Assembly (NCBI GenBank): GCA_965214305.1
Contig: OZ243949.1
Span: 930,001-994,000 of the forward strand
Direction of reading: 5' to 3'
Source: Azophilus sp965214305
GTDB lineage: Bacteria; Pseudomonadota; Gammaproteobacteria; Pseudomonadales; Azotimanducaceae
DNA length: 64,000 bases
The notes under the pieces were generated by a model. It had not been told where the DNA came from. It saw only the letters and a list, made by a program, of their open reading frames with translations, and did no database searches. Below, in pieces: positions 41,950-50,472 of this stretch. The translations under genes were made by a program, and so were the position numbers. Each line of letters starts with the position of its first letter. The stretch's first letter is position 1.

Positions 41950-44800
41950 TGTCTCCGGCGAATCAAGCGAGGATAATGAGTCGCCCAAGTTGAATGAACT
42001 TGCTCATGCGGACTTTTCCGAATTTTTTTGGGATGTCCATGGTTACGAGCCGTTTCCGTGGCAGTGGCGGCTGGCAGAGCAAGTGCTTAGCCAGAGAAAG
42101 TGGCCGGGAGTTATTGACCTTCCTACTGGCACTGGAAAAACCGCCTTGCTCGATGTGGCGGTCTTCGCAATGGCCGCACAGCCTGCAATTACTCCCCGGC
42201 GGGTCGTTTTTGTCATTGATCGGCGCATCGTTGTCGATCAAGTTTATAAGCGGGCGCAGAAAATTCGGGATCGCTTGGAGGAAGCGGACACACCGGTTCT
42301 GAGGCAGATTCGGGCTCGATTGCGGGAATTGAGTGGAGGCGAACCTCTCGGCGTTGCAGCACTGCGCGGCGGCATTCCCATCGACGGCGAGTGGACGCAC
42401 CGCCCGGACCAGCCATGGGTCGTGGTATCCACGGTGGACCAGTTCGGTTCGCGTCTATTGTTCCGAGGCTATGGCATCACACCGGGGATGCGCCCGATCC
42501 ATGCCGGGCTTGCAGGAAATGACTGCCTAGTGATCTTGGATGAGGTGCATTTGAGTGTTCCGTTTGCGGAAACACTCACGCAAGTATCTGCTTTGCGCTC
42601 GGGGGCTCTGCCTAGACGATTTGCCACGGTCAATATGTCGGCCACGCCAAGCATCGATAAAGCCAAGCCGTTTCGCTTGGAAACCGAATTGGATCTGAAC
42701 GGATGCGCGGAGTTGCGTCGCCGCGTGGAGGCCCGCAAGCAAGCAAAGCTGGAGGTGGTATCAAATCACAAGGCGATGTCGGGCGCTGTATTAAAGATTG
42801 TGAGGTCGATCAAGACTGCAATTTGCCGGAATGAGTGTCAGGTTCGAAGCATTGGAGTGGTCGTGAATCGAGTCCGCACCGCTCGCGATACATATAGCGC
42901 TCTTATAGACGCCGGGTATTCGGCACACCTGATTACTGGACGCATGCGACCGCTGGATCGGATTGATGCATTGGAAAAAATCGGTCCGCTTGTCGATCCT
43001 GACGGTGACCGGCGCAGCAACGCACTTACGGTGGTAGTCGCCACTCAGGCTATTGAAGTTGGTGCAGACTTCAGTTTTGATGCCCTCATTACCGAGTGCG
43101 CCGCTGTGGATAGCCTGCGGCAGAGATTCGGTCGCCTTGATCGCCGCGGAACTTTCTCCGAGCGTACCGGGGAACCTGCCCAAGCTTGGATAATCGGCCC
43201 CAAATCGGTTGTCGGAGTTAAGAAACCTGACCCCATTTACGGCACATCGGCGAGAGTGACATGGGAAGAGCTCGAACGTCGCTCCAAGGATGGGCCGTTG
43301 GATGTGGGGCCTATGTTTTTGCAGGACTTTCCAGACGACGCATCGGCACCGAGAGCAAGGTCTCCTCTTCTCTTGAAGGCGCATATGGATGCTTGGGTTC
43401 AAACCCAGCCTGAGCCTATAGTGCAACCGTCCATTGATTGGTTTCTGCACGGAATCAATGAGAGCCGCCCTGCGGACGTTTCTGTCCTTTGGCGTTGGGA
43501 CCGCTCTTCTGATGCACTGCGATTGGTCCCTCCCCGTCAGGCCGAATTCCTCCAAGTACCTGTGGGAGCGGTAAATTCATGGTTGACGGGTAATGCCGCG
43601 GAGATTGACGTTGCCGATGCGGGCCATGCGCTGGATCAGGAGAATTCTCATTTACCAGTTAAACCTCAGGATGACATGGCCCGAGTGGACCGGTGGGCGG
43701 GATTTGGCTGCGATGTTGAGCGCATCGCGCTTAAGGAGATTCGTCCCGGAGATGTTCTTGTCCTCGATCCGCAAAGGGGCGGATTAGGTGCGGGAACGTG
43801 GGATCCTGCTTCCAAAGACCCTGTGACGGACTTGGGGGATGCGGCGCAGATCGAATATGAATATAGGCGCAAGGCGACTTTGCGCCTTGATTCAAGGCTT
43901 CCCTATGTGGATTCGCCGCCCACCCCAGCGGACGAGGCTGAATCAGAGGTTTCCGCTTCCAACCGCATCGCTAAATGGCTTGAAGATCGGTGCGTTGAAC
44001 AGGACCAACAAAATCTTTGGATTTCTCAAGCAGTGAGCAGGTTGGCCGACAATTTTGAAGTGACCGCAGTCGGGGTCAGCGAGGACAACCAAGGCAAGGG
44101 CTACTACATCCTTACGGAGCGTCATCGGGGAACGAGGAAAACCGTGGTGGAAGCCGGAACCATGGATGGTTCTGACGAAGCCGGGTCTTTTACGTCCACA
44201 GGCGTGTTATTGGACCAGCATCTGGCTGGAGTTGGAAAACGCGCAGGGGAAATTGCCGAGCGCTTGGATTTGTCGGCCGCGATCGTAACGGATCTGCGCC
44301 TTGCCGGACATCTGCACGATCTGGGCAAGGTGGACGGTCGCTTCCAGTTGGGCCTAGTGGGCGGCGATCGCGTGGAATTGGAAAAAAGGCGCGGGGAGCC
44401 GCTGGCCAAATCATTGCCGGGCGCTCGCAGGGTTACAAAGTACCCTGTTGGCATGAGGCATGAAATCGCCAGCGTGGCGATGATCGAATCAAATGGAGAG
44501 ATCCTGAGTGCTGCCCATGACAAGGATCTCGTGCTTCATCTGGTTGGAACACATCATGGCTGGGCGCGTCCGATTCCCCCAGTCGTTAAGGATAATGCGC
44601 CGCAAGCGCTTTCGTACATATTGGACGGTTGCCTCATGGAGGCTAACTCCGACTTGGCGGAAAGTTCGCTAGCGCTAGATATGGCGGATCGTTTCTGGCG
44701 CTTGGTGGAATGTTACGGCTACCACGGATTGGCTTGGCTGGAAGCCATTCTGCGCTTGGCCGACCATCAGCAAAGCGCCGAGGAAGCGAAGCAATCATGA
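41939..44800 (+). CDS. cas3: Type I-G (I-U) Cas3 helicase with C-terminal HD nuclease
   Basis: 953 residues. The helicase comes first: motif I DLPTGTGKTALLDVAVFA, motif Ia/II IDRRIVVDQV and LDEVHLSVPF (DEVH), motif III VNMSATPS, motif VI RQRFGRLDRRG. The HD nuclease is at the C-terminus: LRLAGHLHDLGKVDGRFQLG, then MRHEIASVAM and HLVGTHHGW. An HD after the helicase is the order known for type I-U/I-G Cas3, opposite to canonical Cas3. All key motifs are present. Cas3 degrades DNA at targets bound by Cascade. The GTG start at 41939 is preceded by AAGGGGATA. The stop overlaps the next gene (ATGA). Confidence 0.95.
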   Translation: MVTSVSGESSEDNESPKLNELAHADFSEFFWDVHGYEPFPWQWRLAEQVLSQRKWPGVIDLPTGTGKTALLDVAVFAMAAQPAITPRRVVFVIDRRIVVDQVYKRAQKIRDRLEEADTPVLRQIRARLRELSGGEPLGVAALRGGIPIDGEWTHRPDQPWVVVSTVDQFGSRLLFRGYGITPGMRPIHAGLAGNDCLVILDEVHLSVPFAETLTQVSALRSGALPRRFATVNMSATPSIDKAKPFRLETELDLNGCAELRRRVEARKQAKLEVVSNHKAMSGAVLKIVRSIKTAICRNECQVRSIGVVVNRVRTARDTYSALIDAGYSAHLITGRMRPLDRIDALEKIGPLVDPDGDRRSNALTVVVATQAIEVGADFSFDALITECAAVDSLRQRFGRLDRRGTFSERTGEPAQAWIIGPKSVVGVKKPDPIYGTSARVTWEELERRSKDGPLDVGPMFLQDFPDDASAPRARSPLLLKAHMDAWVQTQPEPIVQPSIDWFLHGINESRPADVSVLWRWDRSSDALRLVPPRQAEFLQVPVGAVNSWLTGNAAEIDVADAGHALDQENSHLPVKPQDDMARVDRWAGFGCDVERIALKEIRPGDVLVLDPQRGGLGAGTWDPASKDPVTDLGDAAQIEYEYRRKATLRLDSRLPYVDSPPTPADEAESEVSASNRIAKWLEDRCVEQDQQNLWISQAVSRLADNFEVTAVGVSEDNQGKGYYILTERHRGTRKTVVEAGTMDGSDEAGSFTSTGVLLDQHLAGVGKRAGEIAERLDLSAAIVTDLRLAGHLHDLGKVDGRFQLGLVGGDRVELEKRRGEPLAKSLPGARRVTKYPVGMRHEIASVAMIESNGEILSAAHDKDLVLHLVGTHHGWARPIPPVVKDNAPQALSYILDGCLMEANSDLAESSLALDMADRFWRLVECYGYHGLAWLEAILRLADHQQSAEEAKQS

Positions 44801-45723
44801 ACGGAACCCATCTTCCTGCGCTTGAGGGCACAAATCCTTTGGGTTTTTTCGCGGCGCTAGGTGTCCAAGTTGCGTTTCCCGCTGAGGGGCAGCAGCCGCG
44901 CCTGTGGTGGAGCGACGATATTACACCGCACGCGGTGGTAGATGAGGCATTCGGTATTGATCGAATCGCAACTCATGCTTTGGGTGCGTTCGCGCGACTG
45001 CAAAACTGCTTTGCTGTCAATCCCAGTCGGGAGGACGGATCGAAAATGCCGAAGGGTGATGAGTTGAAGCTGGTGCCGGAAGATATCCGGCAGTATCTTG
45101 ATACAGCGGTGCGGCAGGAATATGGCGACTTAGCAACTGCTCTTGTGGCTGAAGGAAGTTTGGACAACCAAGGTGTTGCTAAACCTTCGGACTTTTACTT
45201 TACCGCAGGGCAACAGAAGTTTCTGGATACGGCTCGAAAAATCCTGAAGGCCGCTGTCTGTGAGGAGGAGCTCATCAGAGGCCTGGAAGGTCCGTGGCGC
45301 TATGAAAGCGAAGTCCCTTCACTTGGCTGGGACGTAACGGACGATCGAGTTTACGCGCTAAGGGCGAACAATCCGAGCCCGGAAAAAAAGCTGACTAATC
45401 CCGTCGCGGAAGCTCTTGCCATTTTAGGGTTGACCCTGAATCCGGTTTTTGCCGGGCAAGATCGTACCCTTACACAGGGATGTTCAGGGAAGTGGAAAAC
45501 TGGCTGGTATTCTTGGCCTATTTGGCGCAAACCAGCTTCTTTTTATGCCGTCAAGACACTTTTGGCTCATGCCTACTACCATCCGGCGGATTCATATCAA
45601 TCCCGTCGGCCCAATTGGTATCCTTCTTGGGGAGTGTTCAAGATTTTTCGGTCACCAATACGCCGCACCGATCAAGGCGGTTATGGCACGTTCGGACCGC
45701 CTGAGGTTGTATGGAGTTCGTGA
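44797..45723 (+). CDS. Type I-G (I-U) large-subunit protein (Csb3/Cas8-type)
   Basis: 308 residues, begins MNGTHLPALEGTNPLGFFAA and ends IRRTDQGGYGTFGPPEVVW. Position and motifs fit the Cas8-like subunit of type I-G loci (Csb3 or a Cas8g group), which would recognise the PAM and recruit Cas3. I cannot fix the exact subfamily by eye. The ATG overlaps the cas3 stop by four bases. It looks complete. In intact I-G loci a cas4-cas1 fusion and cas2 follow; here 110 bases later is a small frame and then an IS. Confidence 0.8.
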   Translation: MNGTHLPALEGTNPLGFFAALGVQVAFPAEGQQPRLWWSDDITPHAVVDEAFGIDRIATHALGAFARLQNCFAVNPSREDGSKMPKGDELKLVPEDIRQYLDTAVRQEYGDLATALVAEGSLDNQGVAKPSDFYFTAGQQKFLDTARKILKAAVCEEELIRGLEGPWRYESEVPSLGWDVTDDRVYALRANNPSPEKKLTNPVAEALAILGLTLNPVFAGQDRTLTQGCSGKWKTGWYSWPIWRKPASFYAVKTLLAHAYYHPADSYQSRRPNWYPSWGVFKIFRSPIRRTDQGGYGTFGPPEVVWSS

Positions 45724-45833
45724 ATATGCCTATTCGGCAATCGGAGCGCATCAAGCCGGAACATTCGGCATATCAAGCGTGATCCAATATGTAAATGAGC
45801 CTGAGGGGGAATTGTTTCTGATCGCCAGCGGCT

Positions 45834-45979
45834 ATGGCTAGGAAGGACAAGCAGTTCGATGCCGTGGGGACGATGCGTTCGATTCGGGACCGCATCAGCA
45901 GGGAGATTGATGGCATGACCTTTGAGGAAGAGCAGGCGTATATCTATAAGCACCTTGGCGATGAGGCCGTTGCACGTTT
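45834..45979 (+). pseudogene. Small unrecognised gene interrupted by defective IS copy B
   Basis: ATG 45834 starts MARKDKQFDAVGTMRSIRDR and continues ISREIDGMTFEEEQAYIYKH, 49 residues of normal-looking, charged, helical protein before the IS end at 45980. After that the frame enters IS sequence. The pattern (short, K/E-rich, helical) recalls small partners of toxin genes, but I cannot name a family. A preceding frame, open from the cas8 stop to 45841, overlaps its start and has no recognisable start. Confidence 0.5.
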
Positions 45980-46756
45980 TGTGCGGGTTCACCACATATG
46001 GGACTTTTCGAGTTCGGCTGCCCTTTGTTTGCGAAGGTATTCCATCAGGGCGGGCAAGTCCAGCGCATAGTGCGGTCGGACGTGGTTGTGGAAGCGCTGG
46101 TATTCGGCCAGCGCGGGGGCGATGTCCCTGACGGTCATTTCTCCTTGGCAGAGGCTCCAGAACTCGGTTCTGGAGCTGTCGTTGGCGCGCTCGACGACGC
46201 CGTTGAGCTGGGGGCACTTGGGCGGCAGGACGGCCAGAGGGAGGTTCAGCGCCTCGCAGGCGTCCTCGAACCCGGCGCGGAACTCGCCGCCTCCTGGGCC
46301 CGCGTCCAGCGCGAGGGGCTCGTGCGCCGGGGGCGGCGGCTTTTGGCCGCCAGGCCCTTCACGCCGAGGGCCCGGTGGCGCGCCCGCCAGCGGTAGCAGG
46401 TCGAGCGCGACCAGCCGACGGCGCGCGGCGCGGCGGCTTCGCCGCAGCCCTCGGCGCGCGGTTCCAGACAGGTCTCGATCCTGCGCAGGCGGTCGAAGGC
46501 GTCGGCGGGCGTGGTATCGTCAAGGCGCGGGCGCTTGATCCCCAAGGATTTGATCTGCATCGTTCGGCTCCTTTTGTTCTTTGAGAAAACACAAGGCTAG
46601 CCGAACCCGCGCCCCGGCGGGAGCCGGGGCGCACCTCTTCCCCTCCGGTCGCTACGCTCCCTTCGGGAAAGAGGCGCTCCGTGCCCGGCCCGTCAGGGCG
46701 GAAACAACCCCTCCGTCACGTCCGGTTGCAGTCCCGCATGTGTCCGAACCCGCACA
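45980..46756 (-). mobile_element. Internally deleted IS481-like element, copy B
   Basis: 777 bases with the same ends, orientation and internal deletion as copy A (37013-37791). The sequences differ mainly in the right 120 bases. The left end interrupts a small gene after cas8; the right end lies at the 3' end of rsmA. No target duplication is evident. Confidence 0.88.
45992..46560 (-). pseudogene. IS481-type transposase with internal deletion, copy B
   Basis: Same structure as the copy A gene: helix-turn-helix start MQIKSLGIKRPRLDDTTPAD, loss of the catalytic middle, and a C-terminal remnant (RPHYALDLPALMEYL) in another frame. Here the FRSLY segment continues as CQGEMTV instead of meeting a stop. 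Confidence 0.85.
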
Positions 46757-47701
46757 ATCCGAAGTGAGGGCGTTGGCAATGTACACATAGTCCGCCACGC
46801 TTAGCTGGTCTGGCCGGGCTTGCCGATCCACGGAGGTGCGCTGCCAATCAATCGGTAGCTTCCTCAGGGCGTTGTCGATACGTTTGCGGCGGGCGGAGAA
46901 CGCCGTGCGCAGGACGGCGTCAAAATTGTCGGGGTTAGGCAACGGCAGGGTTTCAGCTCTGGGCGTTAGACGCACCACGGAAGACCATACCTTCGGCGGT
47001 GGAACAAAACTCGAGGGACCGACATCGAACAGCTGCTCCACCGAGCAACGATGCTGCACCAGCACGGACAAGCGACCCCAATTCTTGGTGCCCGGTGTGG
47101 CATTGACCCGCTCGGCCAATTCTTTTTGCAGCATAAAATGCATGTCCGCAATTGGCAGGGACGATCTTAGTAGCCGAACGAGCAAGGGTGTGCTGATGTT
47201 GTAGGGCAGATTGCCGACGAGACGCCAAGCGCCGTTGCCCCTATGCTTGTCGGCACCCTTGTCTTGGGCGATATTGGTGTCATCGGTGCCGATAACGCGC
47301 TCATTGCCTCTGTCGGGGTCTGCGTCGCTACGCAGGTCGTCGCGGTTATCCTTGTGCTTGCCGTCGTTGCGATCATTGCCACTATCGTTATTGCCTTCGT
47401 CCCTGTGCTTATCGCTATCGTCGGCACGGTCGAGTTCGGTGAAATTGAATTGCAAAACATCCGCAACAATGAGTTCCAAATCCGGGAAGCGGGCGCGCAG
47501 CGGCGGTGCCAGATCCCGGTCAATTTCGATGGCGACAAAGCGCTTGGTCGTGCCGTACAGGTATTCGGTGAGCGCACCAAGACCCGGGCCGATTTCGAGC
47601 AGCCGATCCGCTCGCTTGAGGCCGATGCGAGCCACAATCCGCGCGAGCACGGTAGCATCGGTCAGGAAATGCTGGCCGAAGCGCTTACGAACTTTCACCA
47701 T
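46652..47701 (-). CDS. rsmA: 16S rRNA (A1518/A1519) dimethyltransferase with insertion and altered C-terminus
   Basis: KsgA/RsmA dimethylates two adenines in helix 45 of 16S rRNA. Motifs: RFGQHFLTDATVLARIVA, SAM-binding LEIGPGLGALTEYL, ADVLQFNF, and catalytic GNLPYNISTP. At 349 residues it exceeds the usual ~270. Two causes are visible. First, residues 91-157 are an Asp/Arg/Asn/Lys-rich low-complexity insertion between QFNF and WRLVGNLPYN. Second, after the normal end LSVADYVYIANALTSD the frame runs about 40 codons into the IS (CAGSDTCGTATGRDG...). The core is intact, so activity is plausible. Its start overlaps the pdxA end by 17 bases. Confidence 0.93.
   Translation of the reverse strand: MVKVRKRFGQHFLTDATVLARIVARIGLKRADRLLEIGPGLGALTEYLYGTTKRFVAIEIDRDLAPPLRARFPDLELIVADVLQFNFTELDRADDSDKHRDEGNNDSGNDRNDGKHKDNRDDLRSDADPDRGNERVIGTDDTNIAQDKGADKHRGNGAWRLVGNLPYNISTPLLVRLLRSSLPIADMHFMLQKELAERVNATPGTKNWGRLSVLVQHRCSVEQLFDVGPSSFVPPPKVWSSVVRLTPRAETLPLPNPDNFDAVLRTAFSARRKRIDNALRKLPIDWQRTSVDRQARPDQLSVADYVYIANALTSDCAGSDTCGTATGRDGGVVSALTGRARSASFPKGA
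47231..47431 (-). repeat. Low-complexity in-frame insertion in rsmA
   Basis: About 200 bases made of GAT/AAC/GAC/AAG-like codon runs (DDSDKHRDEGNNDSGNDRND and similar). It falls at a surface loop before the catalytic NLPY motif. Confidence 0.8.
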
Positions 47702-48701
47702 GGGTTCGGCGAACCATCGTTTCCGCCAACTCCAGCGCCGCCCTCATGCTGCCGGTGTCAGCCAAGCCCGTTCCGGCGATGTCAAGCGCCGTCCCGTGAT
47801 CCACGGAGGTGCGCACGAACGGTAAGCCAAGGGTGACGTTTACGGCGCTTCCGAAGCCCGCGTATTTCAGAACAGGCAAGCCCTGGTCGTGATACATGGT
47901 CAGCACCGCAGTTGCCGACACATCCATTGGCTCCTCGGTGGTTTGGCGCTCCCCGGGATTCGCCGGGTTGCGCCCGCCCGCCGTGAATGCCGTATCGGCG
48001 GGAAGCGGGCCGACAATGTTCGCGCCCGTGGCGCGAAATTGTGCGCAAACCGGTTCAATTACCTCAATCTCCTCAAGACCGATGTGGCCCGCCTCTCCGG
48101 CGTGCGGATTGAGACCCGTGACCAACAGCTGTGGCTCAGCGATGCCGAATTGATCGCGCAGGCCATTGAGTAACAACCGAATCTTCGAGCGCAACAACTC
48201 GGGCGTCAGGGTGTTGGGAACCGCCCGCAGCGGAAGATGGGTGGTCGCCAGCGCCACGCGCAAATTCCCGGCGACCAACAGCATTAGCACATCGTCGACG
48301 CCACTCAAGTCGCGTAAAAATTCGGTATGGCCCGAAAAGGCAATGCCCGCATCGTTGATGACGGATTTCTGCACCGGCCCGGTTACCAGGCCAGCAAAAC
48401 GCCCCGCCAAACAACCCGCAGCGGCAACACCCAGGCTTTCGAGTACAGCCTCAGCATTGGCGGCGTCCAAGGAACCGGGCACGGCCTGCCGGGCCAGCGG
48501 CACCGGTTCAACCTGAAGCTCGCCCGCCCGCCGGGTCGGTGTTGAACGGATCTGCAGGGGCAAACCCAGCAAAGCCGCCCGCTCGCGCAACATATCCGGG
48601 TCCGCAACGATAACCCAGTCAGCAGCGCGCGCAGGCTGCGCCAGCGCAACGATCAAATCCGGCCCGATACCGGCGGGTTCTCCCGGCGTGATTGCCAGCA
48701 T
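47685..48701 (-). CDS. pdxA: 4-hydroxythreonine-4-phosphate dehydrogenase
   Basis: Oxidises 4-phosphohydroxy-L-threonine in pyridoxal phosphate synthesis. 338 residues. Seen: LAITPGEPAGIGPDL, GLVTGPVQKSVINDAG, FSGHTEFLRDL with the metal-binding His, HLPLRAVPNTLT, GLNPHAGEAGHIGLEE and MYHDQGLPVLKYAGFG. An extra segment of about 22 residues (AGGRNPANPGERQTTEEPMD) lies between PADTAFT and AVLTMYHDQG. The ATG at 48701 has AGGGA upstream; GTG at 48719 is an alternative. Middle gene of surA-pdxA-rsmA on the minus strand. Confidence 0.95.
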   Translation of the reverse strand: MLAITPGEPAGIGPDLIVALAQPARAADWVIVADPDMLRERAALLGLPLQIRSTPTRRAGELQVEPVPLARQAVPGSLDAANAEAVLESLGVAAAGCLAGRFAGLVTGPVQKSVINDAGIAFSGHTEFLRDLSGVDDVLMLLVAGNLRVALATTHLPLRAVPNTLTPELLRSKIRLLLNGLRDQFGIAEPQLLVTGLNPHAGEAGHIGLEEIEVIEPVCAQFRATGANIVGPLPADTAFTAGGRNPANPGERQTTEEPMDVSATAVLTMYHDQGLPVLKYAGFGSAVNVTLGLPFVRTSVDHGTALDIAGTGLADTGSMRAALELAETMVRRTHGESS

Positions 48702-48934
48702 CAGAATCCCTGATCGCACCTCATGTTTGCAGTAGGCCCGCCTATTTCAGGGCCGCGACAATCGCGAGCGAAAGATTCGCCCGACACACCAGCACAGGCA
48801 ACAAAACCAGGCGCCCGGTGGTGTATCAGTGTGAATGGCTTCGGGTTTGGGCGGAGGCCCGCTCGCTGCCGAGTGGCGTTTTCTTAAATCCCGCCCCATA
48901 CAAAGCCGCCTTGTCCATCTGGGGTTATACCTCG

Positions 48935-50317
48935 CTAAGCTTCCGGCAACCTAACCTCAACAAAGGCCTCGTCACGAATTTCCTTCAACCACTTTTGTAA
49001 TTCTTCCTCGAAACGCCGCTGGTGCAGAATCTGCACGGCCATGTTACGGCGCGCCTCCTCGCCCATGTCCTGGGTGCGGCGATCCAACACTTCGATAACA
49101 TGCCAGCCATAACCGGATGCAAAGGGTTCGGATAGCTCGCCCGTGGGCGTGGCGTCCATGGTCGCCACGAATTCCGGCACGAATTGCTCGCCGGTACTCC
49201 AGCCCAATTCACCGCAGTTGAGGGCGCTGCCGGGGTCTTCGGAGTGTTCGGCGGCCAAACCGCAGAAGTCCGCACCCGCAACGAGCTGCTGACGAATATC
49301 GCGCACGAGCGCCTCGGCATCTTCAAGCGAGCGAATGGCGGAGGGTTGCACCAGAATGTGGCGCGCCAAGGTTTGGTCCGCCGTCTGCACACCAGCGCCG
49401 CGCCGCTCAAGCAATTGCACGATATGAAAACCGCTTGGGCTTTGCAGCGGCTCCGCCGTTTCCCCAACCTCAAGCGCAAGCACCTGCTCAGCGAACAAGC
49501 TCGGCAATTCGCCGGCGCGCCGCCAACCCAGGTCGCCGCCCTCCAAGGCACGCGCACCGGCGGATTTGGCAATGGCGGTTTCTTTGAAGTCGGCACCGCC
49601 GCGCAGGTCGGCAACGATATTATGGGCTTCCTCGAGCGCCTTGGCGACCGTCTCTTCGCTGGCGTTGCCTTCAATCGCCAGCAGAATGTGGCCAACCCGG
49701 TATTCATCCGAGAGCAGTTGCTGGTAATAGGGGGAATCAAGCAGGTCCTCCACATCCTGTTCACTGATGACGATACGGCGGTTCACCATGTTGCGCTGCA
49801 AGCGCTGGATGAGCATTTCCCGGCGAATATCATCGCGAAATTCCCGATAGCTCATGCCATCTTCAACCAAGGCCTGCCGAAACTCATCCATGCTCATCTC
49901 GTTTTGCTCAGCAAACCCCAAAACGGCGCGGGTGAGGGTTTCATCGTCAATCTGCACACCGCGGCGCACGGCCTGCTGCACCTGAATGTTTTCGAGAATC
50001 AGCCGCTCCATCAGTTGGCTGAGCAGCACGTCCCGGGGTGGCGGCTCCATGCCTTGGCGGGTAATTTGATCGCGAACGGTCGCCAGCCGGCTCAACAGTT
50101 CCGAGGCGAGCACCACATCCTCATCGACGACGGCAACGATGGCGTCAAGTTCCCGATATTCCGCGCTGGCGCGAGCGGCGAACACGAGCAAAAACATCAA
50201 GGCCAGCATGCCGGTGAACCTTTGCCATGAACCGCGAGAGGCCGTCAAACAACGCGCCCTATAGGGTGATTCGCGGGCAAAGCGCTCAAACAAATTCAAC
50301 AATTTCATGGTCTCCAT
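48935..50317 (-). CDS. surA: Periplasmic chaperone and peptidyl-prolyl isomerase SurA
   Basis: Periplasmic outer-membrane-protein chaperone, 460 residues. A signal peptide (MLALMFLLVFAARASA, near residue 37) follows a rather long N-region. The N-terminal chaperone domain reads LDAIVAVVDEDVVLASELLS. Two parvulin domains follow: DEYRVGHILLAIEGNASEET and LARHILVQPSAIRSLEDAEA, with GGDLGWRRAGELPSLF and CGELGWSTGEQFVPEF. The C-terminus ends in a beta segment. The start is ATG 50317 or 50308; both are weak. Between lptD and pdxA, as in E. coli. Confidence 0.95.
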   Translation of the reverse strand: METMKLLNLFERFARESPYRARCLTASRGSWQRFTGMLALMFLLVFAARASAEYRELDAIVAVVDEDVVLASELLSRLATVRDQITRQGMEPPPRDVLLSQLMERLILENIQVQQAVRRGVQIDDETLTRAVLGFAEQNEMSMDEFRQALVEDGMSYREFRDDIRREMLIQRLQRNMVNRRIVISEQDVEDLLDSPYYQQLLSDEYRVGHILLAIEGNASEETVAKALEEAHNIVADLRGGADFKETAIAKSAGARALEGGDLGWRRAGELPSLFAEQVLALEVGETAEPLQSPSGFHIVQLLERRGAGVQTADQTLARHILVQPSAIRSLEDAEALVRDIRQQLVAGADFCGLAAEHSEDPGSALNCGELGWSTGEQFVPEFVATMDATPTGELSEPFASGYGWHVIEVLDRRTQDMGEEARRNMAVQILHQRRFEEELQKWLKEIRDEAFVEVRLPEA

Positions 50318-50472
50318 CCGACGTGGGGGTTGCCTGATTATGCCTAATGGGGCATCGCCTCACACCAAGGCGCTGGCAAAGGTCGGGTTTAAGGCCCGCT
50401 CTCTCCCAAGCATCCGGCGCTGTTTTGTCTTTCAGCGCAACGACAATCCTAAGCCTGCCAACGGATTGTCGA

